A DNA stretch of 64,000 nucleotides, taken from NCBI RefSeq assembly GCF_001623405.1, contig NZ_LUHG01000045.1:62001-126000 (forward strand), in the 5' to 3' direction. Position numbers and translations under genes: made by a program. The DNA comes from Hydrotalea flava. Its GTDB lineage: Bacteria; Bacteroidota; Bacteroidia; Chitinophagales; Chitinophagaceae. Positions 34,775-44,183 of the stretch are shown piece after piece; position 1 is the first letter of the stretch; each line of letters starts with the position of its first letter. The notes below the pieces were generated by a model. That model was given only the letters and a program-made list of their open reading frames with translations, made no database searches and was not told the DNA's origin.

Positions 34775-36204
34775 ATGCAAAAAAATATTTATTCAATACT
34801 AATACTGTTGTTGTTACAGTTAAGTTTCTTTTCATTACAGTCGCAAAGTACAGAGATAACATTTAGTAAAGATGATACCTCTAAAAAGCATACTCTAAAA
34901 GATACTTACAACGCTTTTGAATATTTTTCGATCCGGTACATTTGAAAGCCGCTTCCGCTACTTTTTTATGTCGGCCATTAACGAAGGCAATCTATCTGAT
35001 TATTATGCCAATGCTTTTGGAGGCGGTATTAAATATCAAACGGCGCCATTCCATCATTTTCAATTTGGGTTGGGGGGGGTTATACTTTTAATCTGGATTC
35101 ATCCAATCTTGCAAAAGCCGATTCTATTACTGGCTCCCCCAATCGTTATGAAATTGGATTATTCAATATTCAAAATCCGGCACAGAATAACAATTTGTAT
35201 AAGCTGGAATATTTTTATTTGAAATACACCTTAAAAAATTTTCAGGCTACCCTTGGTAAATAATTGTTGCAAACTCTTTTCATCAATCCGCAGGATGGAA
35301 GAATGCGGCCAACTTTTGAAGATGGCATGTATTTGAAATATAACCCTAACAAAACAATTTGGGAAGGGGGCTGGTTATACAACATTTCGCCGCGCAGCAC
35401 CATACAATGGTTTTCTGTTCCCAATTCAATAGGTTGGTATGCACAAGGCATTAATCCAGATGGAACAGCAGGTAATTACCGGGGTAATCTTTCCGGAGCC
35501 GGTATTGGTTTATTCGGCATTACGCATCATTTCAATAAAAATGTAAGTATTAAACTTTGGGAGCAGTTTGTTGAAAATATATTCAACACTTTGCTTGCCG
35601 AATTCAACTACATGCCTGAAACAATTCAGCAAAAGCCTGTTTTCTTTACCGGTATTCGCTTCATTACCCAACAGTCCATTCATGATGGTGGTAACCAAAA
35701 TCAAGATAAAACCTATATGCTGAAAGGCAATGTAGCCTATGTTTTTTCAGGGAGAGTGGGATTGAAAAATAAACGATGAGAAACCACTTTGAATTATACC
35801 CGTATTACAGATAATGGTTGTTTTCTCAATCCCCAAGAATGGGGTATTGAGCCCTTTTATACTTTTATGTATCGCGAAAGAAATGAAGGCAACGGCAATT
35901 TGAATGCTGTGATGTGGAATGTAAAATGGAATACAATGGCTAAACAATTGTTGCTGAAAGGCCAATTGGGATATTTTGCCCTACCCAATGTAAAAAATAC
36001 TGCCATGAATAAATATGGCATGCCATCTTACGGCCAATTGAATCTTGACCTGAAGTATCAGTTCAATAAGCAATTAGCAGGGTTTGATGCTGGGTTTTGT
36101 ACACCTGCAAAAAAGGATATGGCGATACCTACAATAACCCAAAATATGTGTTTAACAAGGCAAATCTTTCGCTCTTTAACTTTATTATCAATTATTCTTT
36201 CTGA
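34775..36204 (+). pseudogene. OprD/porin-like outer membrane protein, multiply frameshifted
   Basis: A signal peptide (MQKNIYSILILLLLQLSFFS, from 34775) and TYNAFEYFSIRY start the gene. The frame then breaks several times: GYTFNLDSSNLAKADSITGSPNRYEIG appears in another frame. A long stretch from 35264 (LFINPQDGRMRPTFEDGMYLKYN ... SAGIGLFGITHHFNKNVSIKLWEQF) follows, a stop interrupts near 35779, TLNYTRITDNGCFLNPQEWGIEPFYTF continues, and the end YGDTYNNPKYVFNKANLSLFNFIINYSF-stop is in yet another frame. The pieces resemble an OprD-like beta-barrel porin. At least four lesions make it non-functional. It probably once belonged to the sulfide block as an outer-membrane channel. Confidence 0.85.
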
Positions 36205-36283
36205 AATTTATTGGGGGAAATAAATTTTTTGTACTTTCCCGGTTCGTTCAATTGTGTTTAAATTGTAATTAATAAAAACTGCT

Positions 36284-37255
36284 ATGATTTTAGTAACCGG
36301 AGGTTCAGGTTTATTGGGCACTCATTTAATTGAGGAGTTACTGCGAAGAGATTTTTCCGTAAAAGCAATCTATCACAACAACATACCCCCTCATCTGGCC
36401 AATAAATTAGAATGGGTAAAGTGCGATATATTAGATGTGGAAGCGTTATCTGCTGTCATGGAAAATGTGGAACAGGTTTACCATTGTGCAGGACTTGTTT
36501 CTTTTAATCCGGCTAAGAAAAAGTTGTTGTACAAAGTAAATGTAGAAGGTACCGCTAATGTGGTGAATGTTTGCTTAGAAAAAAACATAAAAAAATTAAT
36601 TCATGTTAGTTCAGTAGCTGCGCTGGGTAGAATGCGGGAAGGCAGACCGGTTTCTGAAAGAATGAAATGGAGCATGGCCACCAGTAACAGTGAATATGGC
36701 AGAACAAAATACTTAGGCGAAATGGAGGTATGGCGCGGAATCGGCGAAGGATTGAATGCCGTAATTTTAAATCCTTCTATGATATTGGGGGCAGGTGATT
36801 GGAATACCGGCTCTACAGAATTATTTAAAAAAGTATACCATGGTTATTCCTGGTATACAGAGGGCACCAGCGGTTTTGTAGATGTAAAAGATGTAGTAAG
36901 GTCCATGCTCATTTGCATGCGTGGTACTTGCAACAAAGAACGTTTTATTATTAGTAGTGAAAATAAAAGTTACAAAGAAATTTTAACAAGCATTGCCCAT
37001 CACTTTGCTGTAAAACCACCACATAGAAAAGTAACTCCTTTTTTAGCAGAAATAGTTTGGCGAATAGAAGCAGCAAAAGCATTTTTTACGAAACAAGAAC
37101 CGCTGATTACAAAAGAAACGGCTAAAACTGCATTAACAAAAGTTACATACGATAATCTCCGCTTTCTTACCTATGCTGTAAATTTTGAATACACACCCAT
37201 TGATGCAGCCATTGAAAGAATATGTGGTGAGTTAAAAGCTAAGTATGGATTATGA
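36284..37255 (+). CDS. NAD-dependent epimerase/dehydratase (extended SDR)
   Basis: 323 residues. Nucleotide motif TGGSGLLGTHLIEEL, acidic CDILD, then VYHCAGLVSFNPAKKKLLYKVNVEGTANVV. The catalytic Ser/Tyr/Lys set is VSSVAALG and Y-G-R-T-K. Substrate unknown; members of this branch include dihydroflavonol reductase-like and hopanoid-associated sugar epimerase-like enzymes. It is convergent with lpxD and their 3' ends overlap by 6 bases. Confidence 0.87.
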   Translation: MILVTGGSGLLGTHLIEELLRRDFSVKAIYHNNIPPHLANKLEWVKCDILDVEALSAVMENVEQVYHCAGLVSFNPAKKKLLYKVNVEGTANVVNVCLEKNIKKLIHVSSVAALGRMREGRPVSERMKWSMATSNSEYGRTKYLGEMEVWRGIGEGLNAVILNPSMILGAGDWNTGSTELFKKVYHGYSWYTEGTSGFVDVKDVVRSMLICMRGTCNKERFIISSENKSYKEILTSIAHHFAVKPPHRKVTPFLAEIVWRIEAAKAFFTKQEPLITKETAKTALTKVTYDNLRFLTYAVNFEYTPIDAAIERICGELKAKYGL

Positions 37256-38203
37256 TGGTGTATCCATTACTTTTTTCCATAACTCCGGAATTCTTTTTAT
37301 CCAAACCAATTCTCTTCTTTTAACTGCGGCCTCCTGTGTGGGGGTACCCCAATACACTTTATTACCTTCTAAATCGCTCGGTACTCCGCCTTGTGCCAGT
37401 ACAACAGCATTTTCGCCAATGGTTAAAGTTTTGCTTACACCTACCTGCCCCCATAAAGTAACCCCATCTTCAATTACTACAGCGCCTGCAATTCCTACTT
37501 GTGCAGCAAACAAACAATTTTTGCCCACAAGGGTATCATGCCCAATATGTACCTGATTGTCTAAAATAGAACCCCGGCCAATTCTCGTTTCAGAAGTTAC
37601 ACCTCTGTCAATGGTACAACCTGCGCCTATTTCCACATAATCTTCAATTACAACATGCCCGCAACTTTTCATGCGCTTAAACCATACAGGTCTGTTTTTT
37701 TTTGTATTATAATAAAAAGCATCGCTGCCAATTACGGTGCCTGATTGTATTACAACATGATCTCCAATAATACAGTCATCACCAATGGTAACATTGGGAT
37801 GTATGATGGTGTTTTTACCAATTACAACATGATTGCCAATATAACAATTGGGCATTACCACACTGCCTGCTCCAATTTTTGCTGAACTACTAATTGCTTT
37901 TTCTGAAGGTGTAAATGGTTTAAAATAATCTACAATTTTTAAGTACGCTTCAAACGGATCAGCTGTATACAATAATGCTTTTCCTTCCGGTATTTGAACT
38001 GCTGTGCTATTAATAATTATAACACTGGCAGCACTTTGTAAACAAGTGTCATAATATTTTGGATGATCTACAAATACAATATCACCTTGTTCAACTTTAT
38101 GAATTTCATTTATACCGGTGGGGGTTACAGCAGCATTGCCAACAACTTCAGCATCAATCAATGTTGCCATCCAGGTTAAGGTTACAGGTGTAGGAAATTT
38201 CAT
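37250..38203 (-). CDS. lpxD: LpxD-like UDP-3-O-acylglucosamine N-acyltransferase
   Basis: 317 residues from ATG 38203. N-terminal uridine-binding-like domain (about 1-95), then a left-handed beta helix of hexapeptide repeats (for example SAKIGAGSVVMPNCYIGNHVVIGKN). The DNQVHIGHDTLVG block carries the catalytic-type His and GRGSILDNQV the acyl pocket. LpxD adds the second 3-hydroxyacyl chain in lipid A synthesis. The GSDAFYYNTKKNRPVWFKRM insertion is typical of the second, LpxD-like paralogue of Bacteroidota, so it may not be the main LpxD. An in-frame Met at 38230 is less likely. Confidence 0.83.
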   Translation of the reverse strand: MKFPTPVTLTWMATLIDAEVVGNAAVTPTGINEIHKVEQGDIVFVDHPKYYDTCLQSAASVIIINSTAVQIPEGKALLYTADPFEAYLKIVDYFKPFTPSEKAISSSAKIGAGSVVMPNCYIGNHVVIGKNTIIHPNVTIGDDCIIGDHVVIQSGTVIGSDAFYYNTKKNRPVWFKRMKSCGHVVIEDYVEIGAGCTIDRGVTSETRIGRGSILDNQVHIGHDTLVGKNCLFAAQVGIAGAVVIEDGVTLWGQVGVSKTLTIGENAVVLAQGGVPSDLEGNKVYWGTPTQEAAVKRRELVWIKRIPELWKKVMDTPS

Positions 38204-38468
38204 AATTCTATTTATGGGTGTAAAATGCAAAGTTAAATCTGCTTGCTGTTATAAATTTTTTTTGTTGCAGAACAAATGTGAACGTTGTGTTTTTTTTATG
38301 TAAAAACGCTTCGGTTTTTTAATTTGTTATTCAAAATTTATAAAACAGTTTCTTTTGAAATGCACTGTTCATCAATATTACAGCTATTTGTAAAAAGTTA
38401 AATGCAAACAATTGAAAGTAGTGCGCTATAGTTTTTAGAACAAAAATTTTGAAGATCTGTACTCCGCT

Positions 38469-38615
38469 ATTCACATTTTTTTAAAAGATGTGAATAAAAT
38501 AGTTTGCAAATTTTTTTGTATTGGAAAAAACTCTTTATAATATTGTGGTGGGAATTGTATTCCCGTACTTACTAACCCATCCATATATAAAGTCCCGCTT
38601 CTGCGGGATTTTTAT
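38469..38615 (+). ncRNA. Candidate small RNA with intrinsic terminator
   Basis: Three stems lie in order: ATTCACAT/ATGTGAAT (38469-38495), GGGAAT-TGT-ATTCCC (38550-38564) and TCCCGC-TTCT-GCGGGA followed by TTTTTATT (38593-38615). A -7-like TAGTTTG lies near 38500, so a transcript of about 100 bases could start near 38512. No protein frame ends at this terminator, and the downstream gene starts after it. Alternatively it is a leader of the pseudouridine synthase gene. Confidence 0.35.
38593..38615 (+). terminator. Intrinsic terminator with no upstream protein gene
   Basis: Stem TCCCGC/GCGGGA, loop TTCT, then TTTTTATT. The nearest plus-strand gene upstream ends at 37255. Confidence 0.75.
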
Positions 38616-38725
38616 TGTAATAGAAAATCAACACCATCCATTCAAAAAAAATAGTGCAACTTCAAACATAAAAAATTGGATGTACATTACAATTGCTGCA
38701 TTAAAAAACAACTTTTACAAATTGT

Positions 38726-39349
38726 ATGAAACACACTGTTCATCAATATTTCATTATTTATAAACCATTTCAGGCATTATCGCAGTTTACAGCAACGAAT
38801 GATAAAAAATGTTTGAAAGATTTTTTTTCGGTTCCTGATAATGTATATCCTGTTGGTCGTTTAGATTTTGATAGTGAAGGCTTATTGCTGCTCACCAACG
38901 ATAGCAGCATCAATAAGAAATTATTAGATCCTGCATTTGCACATGAACGTGAATATTGGGTACAAGTAGATGGCGCTATTACACCTGACGCAATCTTTCA
39001 ATTACAAAATAGTGTAAACATTCAGGCAAATGGCAAGAAATATCAAACTTTACCCTGCAAGGCTGAACTGTTTGTAACTGCACCACAGGTGCCCGATCGT
39101 TTTCCGCCCATACGATTTCGAAAAAATATTCCGGCACCCTGGATTAAAATAATTTTGAAAGAAGGCAAAAACAGACAGGTGCGTAAAATGACGGCTGCTG
39201 TTGGATTTCCTACCCTACGGCTCATTCGCTACAGAATTGGACATTTAACATTGGATGGCTTATTGCCGGGAGAAATGCGAATATTACATGATACAGACAT
39301 CGAGGCTTTTTTTGCAGCAGATAAATTAAGGAGCACACGAACTGTTTAA
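38726..39349 (+). CDS. rluE: 23S rRNA pseudouridine synthase, RluE/RsuA family
   Basis: 207 residues. The family core YPVGRLDFDSEGLLLLTND carries the catalytic Asp in GRLDFDSEG. The PFQALSQFT start, DPAFAHEREYWVQVDG and KEGKNRQVRKMTAAVGFPTLRLIRYRIG match the RsuA/RluB/E/F group. There is no N-terminal S4 domain, as in RluE, which modifies U2457 of 23S rRNA in E. coli; the exact target here is inferred. Preceded by the hairpin-rich region and monocistronic. Confidence 0.85.
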   Translation: MKHTVHQYFIIYKPFQALSQFTATNDKKCLKDFFSVPDNVYPVGRLDFDSEGLLLLTNDSSINKKLLDPAFAHEREYWVQVDGAITPDAIFQLQNSVNIQANGKKYQTLPCKAELFVTAPQVPDRFPPIRFRKNIPAPWIKIILKEGKNRQVRKMTAAVGFPTLRLIRYRIGHLTLDGLLPGEMRILHDTDIEAFFAADKLRSTRTV

Positions 39350-39514
39350 TGTATCCATAAACAATGGTTTGTATTGGTGCCTGCTACCAACACTCATTTT
39401 TTTGTGAATAGCATTTGTAAAGATTTATTTCCTTTGAAACACGATTTCATTGAAACAAGTGCTGGTTGAATAAAAAGTAATGCAACGCTGCGAATGGCAT
39501 AGCTGCTTTGCACT

Positions 39515-39522
39515 TATCTTTG
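39515..39522 (+). promoter_or_regulatory. Putative -7 box of lysS
   Basis: TATCTTTG matches TAnnTTTG and lies 22 bases before the lysS ATG. No clear -33 element. Confidence 0.45.
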
Positions 39523-39543
39523 CAGCCATTAATTTTCTAAGTT

Positions 39544-41061
39544 ATGAGTGTACAACTGAGTGAACAAGAGCTAATTCGCAGAGAAAAATTAGCAAAATTA
39601 AAAGCAGCAGGTATAGAACCTTATCCTGCAGCCTTATACCCCGTTACACATTATTCATCTGATATTAAAGTCAACTTCAGTGAGGAAAATAAAGATAATT
39701 TTCAAAACGTTTGTGTGGCCGGCCGAATCATGAGCATCAACGATAAAGGAAAAGTTTTCTTTATAAAAATTCAGGATAGCAAAGGTATTTTTCAGTTGTA
39801 TGTAAAGCGCGATGATATTTGCCCTGGTGAAGACAAAAGCTTTTGGGATGCTGTAATTAAACATGGTTTAGACCTTGGTGATATTATTGGTGCAACCGGT
39901 TTTGTGTTCATAACAAAAACCGGTGAAACCTCATTACATACACAAACCATTACACTACTTACCAAATCATTAAAACCACTTCCGGTTGTAAAGCGCGATG
40001 ATGAAGGGAATGTGTATGATGAAGTAACCGATCCGGAATTCAGGTATCGCCAGCGGTATGTTGATTTAATCATTAATCCTTCTGTAAAAGAAAATTTTGT
40101 GCAGCGTACGCAACTCATCAATACCATCCGCACATTTTTAAATGAAAAGGGTGCATTGGAAGTAGATACGCCGGTATTACAGCCAATTCCCGGTGGTGCA
40201 GCTGCAAAGCCCTTCATTACCCATCACAATGCATTGGATATTCCATTGTATTTAAGAATTGCAAACGAATTATATTTAAAAAGATTAATTGTTGGCGGAT
40301 TCGATTGGGTGTATGAGTTTAGCCGAAACTTCAGAAATGAAGGGATGGACAGAACACACAATCCTGAGTTTACAGTATTGGAATGGTATACTGCTTATAA
40401 AGATTATTTCTGGATGATGGAAACAACCGAACAACTCATGGAAAAAATTGCATTGGCTTTGCATGGTACCACTGAAGTGCAGGTGGGTGAAACAATCATT
40501 AATTTCAAAGCGCCTTATAAACGCATCAGTATTTTTGAAGCCATTCAGGAAAATACAGGTATTGATATTAGCCAAATGGAGGAAGCCGGCCTGCGTGCAG
40601 TTTGTCAGCAACTGCATATTGATGTGCCCGGTAATATTGGCAAAGGAAAATTAATTGATGAAATTTTTGGTGCTACCAGCGAACACAAATACATACAACC
40701 TGCTTTTATTATTGATTATCCGGTTGAAATGAGCCCGCTTACTAAAAAGCATCGCAGTAAAGCCGGTTTGGTTGAACGTTTTGAATTGATGGTGAACGGA
40801 AAAGAAATTGCCAATGCTTACAGCGAATTAAACGATCCGATCGATCAGCGGGAACGCTTTGAAGAGCAACTGCAATTAATGCAACGCGGCGATGAAGAAG
40901 CCATGTATATTGATTATGATTTTTTACGTGCATTAGAATATGGTATGCCACCTACTTCGGGTATAGGAATTGGTATTGACAGGTTGTGTATGTTAATGAC
41001 CAACCAGCCTTCTATACAAGATGTTTTATTATTCCCCCAAATGCGGCCAGAAAAATTGTAA
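39544..41061 (+). CDS. lysS: Lysyl-tRNA synthetase, class II
   Basis: 505 residues, standard length. An N-terminal OB fold (VCVAGRIMSINDKGKVFFIKIQDSKG) binds the anticodon. The class II core has motif 1 around FLNEKGALEVDTPVLQPIPGGAAAKPF, motif 2 FRNEGMDRTHNPEFTVLEWY and motif 3 GIGIGIDRLCML. It charges tRNA-Lys. Single gene with its own -7 box and a strong terminator. Confidence 0.97.
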   Translation: MSVQLSEQELIRREKLAKLKAAGIEPYPAALYPVTHYSSDIKVNFSEENKDNFQNVCVAGRIMSINDKGKVFFIKIQDSKGIFQLYVKRDDICPGEDKSFWDAVIKHGLDLGDIIGATGFVFITKTGETSLHTQTITLLTKSLKPLPVVKRDDEGNVYDEVTDPEFRYRQRYVDLIINPSVKENFVQRTQLINTIRTFLNEKGALEVDTPVLQPIPGGAAAKPFITHHNALDIPLYLRIANELYLKRLIVGGFDWVYEFSRNFRNEGMDRTHNPEFTVLEWYTAYKDYFWMMETTEQLMEKIALALHGTTEVQVGETIINFKAPYKRISIFEAIQENTGIDISQMEEAGLRAVCQQLHIDVPGNIGKGKLIDEIFGATSEHKYIQPAFIIDYPVEMSPLTKKHRSKAGLVERFELMVNGKEIANAYSELNDPIDQRERFEEQLQLMQRGDEEAMYIDYDFLRALEYGMPPTSGIGIGIDRLCMLMTNQPSIQDVLLFPQMRPEKL

Positions 41062-41091
41062 AAATTAAATAGCCATTAATTTATAACCACT

Positions 41092-41118
41092 AACACCTCT
41101 TTTCGAGGTGTTTTTTTT
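41092..41118 (+). terminator. Rho-independent terminator of lysS
   Basis: 8-bp stem AACACCTC / GAGGTGTT with a 5-base loop and a run of T, 30 bases after the stop. Confidence 0.9.
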
Positions 41119-41179
41119 GCGGCACTTGCAAATATGAAAAATGATTTTTACCTTAAAGCCTAAATCAAAACTCCTAACT

Positions 41180-41554
41180 ATGAACAAAAACATGGTTTCT
41201 CGTATTTCCAGTATTGTATTTGCATTGGTAATGGCCGTATTTGGCATTAACCATTTTAGAATGGGTGATGCAATGGCAGGGTATGTTCCCGGTTACTTGC
41301 CTGTTGCAGTTTTTTGGGTATATCTGGTAGGTGCAGCTTTAATTCTGGCAGCTATTGCCATTATTATCAACAAACAAACCCGTTTAGCCTGCTATTTATT
41401 GGGGCTTATGCTGTTTTTGTTTGTAATATTATTGCATTTGCCCGGAATGATGCATGCCACTGACCCTCAAATGAAAGCTATGTCAATGACCATGCTATTA
41501 AAAGATTTAGGATTGGCTGCCGGTGCTTTCTATATCGGTTCACACAATCAATAA
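41180..41554 (+). CDS. DoxX-like small membrane protein
   Basis: 124 residues from ATG 41180. Four membrane helices; RISSIVFALVMAVFGINHFRMGDAMAGYVP and LVGAALILAAIAIIINKQTRLACYLLGLMLFLFVILLHLP match the DoxX/DUF-type four-helix family. Related proteins are linked to quinone-dependent redox or stress, but function is not established. The in-frame Met at 41141 lies before a basic, non-conserved stretch and is not preferred. Flanked by two terminators, so monocistronic. Confidence 0.8.
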   Translation: MNKNMVSRISSIVFALVMAVFGINHFRMGDAMAGYVPGYLPVAVFWVYLVGAALILAAIAIIINKQTRLACYLLGLMLFLFVILLHLPGMMHATDPQMKAMSMTMLLKDLGLAAGAFYIGSHNQ

Positions 41555-41580
41555 AAGGCAATTGGCGGTTATGAATTTTT

Positions 41581-41612
41581 CCCGGCAATTAACCACTTGC
41601 CGGGATTTTTTA
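41581..41612 (+). terminator. Rho-independent terminator of the DoxX-like gene
   Basis: 8-bp perfect stem CCCGGCAA / TTGCCGGG, 8-base loop, then ATTTTTT. Confidence 0.9.
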
Positions 41613-41701
41613 TGTGCAGTTCTGTCATAATCTTTCGCTAAATCAATAAATTCGCAATAATATCAATGTTCTCCATCTATTTTTGCTAAAAATATTATTC
41701 A

Positions 41702-42511
41702 TTGAGTTTAAGCATACATACAGAAGCATTAGTAAAAAGTTACAAGGGCAGAACCGTTGTAGGCAAGGTAAGCATAAATGTAAAACAGGGCGAAATTGTT
41801 GGGTTGTTAGGTCCCAACGGCGCCGGTAAAACCACAACGTTTTACATGGTAGTGGGCTTAATTAAACCCGATGAAGGACGTGTTTTTTTAGATACTGCCG
41901 ATATTACAAAATTACCTATGTATAAAAGGGCACAAATGGGTATTGGTTACCTGCCGCAAGAAGCCAGTGTATTTAGAAAATTAACCGTACAAGATAATAT
42001 AATGGCTGTTTTGGAAATGACGAATCTTTCTAAAAAACAGCGTCATGAAAAATTAGAACAGTTGCTCAATGAATTTAATTTACATCATGTAAGGCACAAT
42101 AATGGCGATAGTTTAAGCGGAGGAGAAAGAAGACGCACTGAAATAGCACGTGCACTGGCTGTTGATCCTAAATTCATTTTATTAGATGAGCCCTTTGCAG
42201 GGGTTGATCCCATTGCTGTAGAAGATATTCAAACAGTAGTAGCCAAATTAAAGTATAAAAATATCGGCATCCTCATTACCGATCATAATGTAAACGAAAC
42301 CCTTTCTATCTGCGACCGGGCCTATTTGCTGATTGAAGGGAAAATATTTAAACATGGTACTGCCGAACAACTGGCGAAGGATGAAAAAGTACGCCGTTTA
42401 TACCTAGGTACTAATTTTGAACTGCGCAGAAAAGACTGGATTATTGAAATGGAGAGAGATAATGCCATGAAACAAACCACTGAAGGTTTTACAGAAGCGA
42501 TAGAAGAATAA
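41702..42511 (+). CDS. lptB: LPS export ABC transporter ATP-binding protein
   Basis: 269 residues. Walker [11 protein letters not shown]-loop [10 protein letters not shown], signature LSGGERRR, Walker [14 protein letters not shown] and switch His in ITDHN. The family phrase [14 protein letters not shown] is diagnostic for LptB. It powers LptFG extraction of LPS from the inner membrane. The start is TTG 41702 (no ATG fits), and the C-terminus is about 25 residues longer than E. coli LptB. GH3 and fabG follow at short spacing. Confidence 0.94.
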   Translation: MSLSIHTEALVKSYKGRTVVGKVSINVKQGEIVGLLGPNGAGKTTTFYMVVGLIKPDEGRVFLDTADITKLPMYKRAQMGIGYLPQEASVFRKLTVQDNIMAVLEMTNLSKKQRHEKLEQLLNEFNLHHVRHNNGDSLSGGERRRTEIARALAVDPKFILLDEPFAGVDPIAVEDIQTVVAKLKYKNIGILITDHNVNETLSICDRAYLLIEGKIFKHGTAEQLAKDEKVRRLYLGTNFELRRKDWIIEMERDNAMKQTTEGFTEAIEE

Positions 42512-42560
42512 TCTTTTTACTGTAAAATTGTTTTCTTAAATTGCTGCAACCTCAATTTGA

Positions 42561-44084
42561 ATGAAACTGCTTAGTCCTGCCATATCAAGATTTGCACGGT
42601 TGCGAAACTGGCGTATTGAACAGTGGATGCAAAATCCCATTGCTACCCAGCGCGATGTGTTGCAAGATTTGGTTACCCACGGGCAGTTTACGGAGTTTGG
42701 CCGAAAATATGGTATGAATAATTTATTCACCATTAAAGAATTTAAACAACGGATACCCATTAACGAATATGAAGATTTAAAGCCTTACATTGAAAGACTG
42801 ATGCAGGGCGAGCAAAACTTATTATGGAATACACCGGTTTATTGGTTTGCCAAAAGTAGCGGCACTACCAGCGATAAAAGTAAATTTATTCCCATTACAG
42901 AAGAAAGTTTACAGGATTGCCATTACCAGTCTGCGAAAGATGTGCTTAGCCTTTATTATAAATTTAATCCGGAGAGCGACTTACTAACGGGGAAGGGATT
43001 GGTGATTGGTGGAAGTCATCAAATCAGTCCTATTAATGATGAGGCTCAATATGGCGATTTAAGTGCCGTATTGTTACAAAACACGCCAATGTGGGCTTCG
43101 TGGATACGCACCCCCGAATTATCCATTGCATTAATGGATGAATGGGAACACAAAATTGAGCAACTGGCACAGTCTACTATTCAGGAAAATGTAACTTCTA
43201 TTTCCGGCGTACCTACCTGGACTTTATTGCTAATTAAACGCATACTCCAAATTACCGGCAAAAATACCCTAAGTGAAGTTTGGCCAAATTTAGAATTGTA
43301 TTTGCATGGTGGGGTTTCCTTTATTCCTTACAAAAAACAATTTCAAAAACTAATTGGGAAGAATATCTATTATTTAGATTTATATAATGCCAGCGAAGGT
43401 TTTTTTGCCGCACAAAACGATGCTGACGAAGAGGGCATGTTATTGTTTTTAGATTATGGTATTTTTTATGAATTTATGCCGGTGGAAGAATATGGAAAAA
43501 CATCGCCTGTTACTATTGGGTTACAACAGGTAGAAATAGGAAAAAACTATGCGCCGGTTATTTCAACCAATGGCGGTTTATGGCGCTATCTTACCGGCGA
43601 TACCATTCAATTTACTGCTTTACACCCCTTCAAAATCAAAGTAAGCGGCAGACTCAAACATTTTATCAATGCCTTTGGTGAAGAATTAATTGTAGATAAT
43701 ACTGATAAAGCCGTTGCCATTGCTGCCCAAAAAACGAATAGCATTATAAGTGAATATACTGCAGCCCCTGTATATTTTAACGATGAACAAAACGGTGCAC
43801 ATGAATGGCTGATAGAATTTGAACGGCCGCCCCAAAACATGGAACATTTTGCATTTGAATTGGATTGCGCTTTAAAATCTTTAAATAGTGATTACGAAGC
43901 CAAACGCCAGAAAGATATTGCCTTACGGATGCCCATTGTACATGCTGTTCAAAAAAATATTTTTAATGGATGGTTGCGGCACAAAGGCAAATTAGGCGGC
44001 CAACATAAAGTGCCTCGCTTGTCGAACAACAGAATATATGTGGATGAATTATTACAACTTATGCGGGAAGAGTTTAAACAATAA
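42561..44084 (+). CDS. GH3 auxin-responsive promoter family protein
   Basis: 507 residues. Bacterial GH3 protein, an adenylate-forming (ANL) enzyme relative. Seen: TEFGRKYG near the N-terminus, the P-loop-like YWFAKSSGTTSDKSKFIPIT (residues about 93-112), ISGVPTWTLLLIKRIL, YNASEGFFAAQ and LWRYLTGDTIQFTALHPFKIKVSGRLKHFINAFGEEL. In plants GH3 links hormones to amino acids; the bacterial substrate is unknown. Ordered as lptB-GH3-fabG, so a lipid- or envelope-related acyl activation is possible but unproven. Confidence 0.88.
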   Translation: MKLLSPAISRFARLRNWRIEQWMQNPIATQRDVLQDLVTHGQFTEFGRKYGMNNLFTIKEFKQRIPINEYEDLKPYIERLMQGEQNLLWNTPVYWFAKSSGTTSDKSKFIPITEESLQDCHYQSAKDVLSLYYKFNPESDLLTGKGLVIGGSHQISPINDEAQYGDLSAVLLQNTPMWASWIRTPELSIALMDEWEHKIEQLAQSTIQENVTSISGVPTWTLLLIKRILQITGKNTLSEVWPNLELYLHGGVSFIPYKKQFQKLIGKNIYYLDLYNASEGFFAAQNDADEEGMLLFLDYGIFYEFMPVEEYGKTSPVTIGLQQVEIGKNYAPVISTNGGLWRYLTGDTIQFTALHPFKIKVSGRLKHFINAFGEELIVDNTDKAVAIAAQKTNSIISEYTAAPVYFNDEQNGAHEWLIEFERPPQNMEHFAFELDCALKSLNSDYEAKRQKDIALRMPIVHAVQKNIFNGWLRHKGKLGGQHKVPRLSNNRIYVDELLQLMREEFKQ

Positions 44085-44183
44085 TATTATTTTTACCCCA
44101 CAAAAACAGTATTCGAAAGAATGAATGCAATGCAAACACATTCATCACACGCATTATCAAAACATAAAACAAGTGTATCTTTT

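Larger units (their letters stand above)
38204..38725. other. Long divergent intergenic region rich in hairpins
   Basis: 522 AT-rich bases without a believable protein gene. The left half (38204-38460) shows no structure I trust. The right part, 38469-38615, holds three hairpins and an intrinsic terminator, described as a candidate sRNA. Confidence 0.5.
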
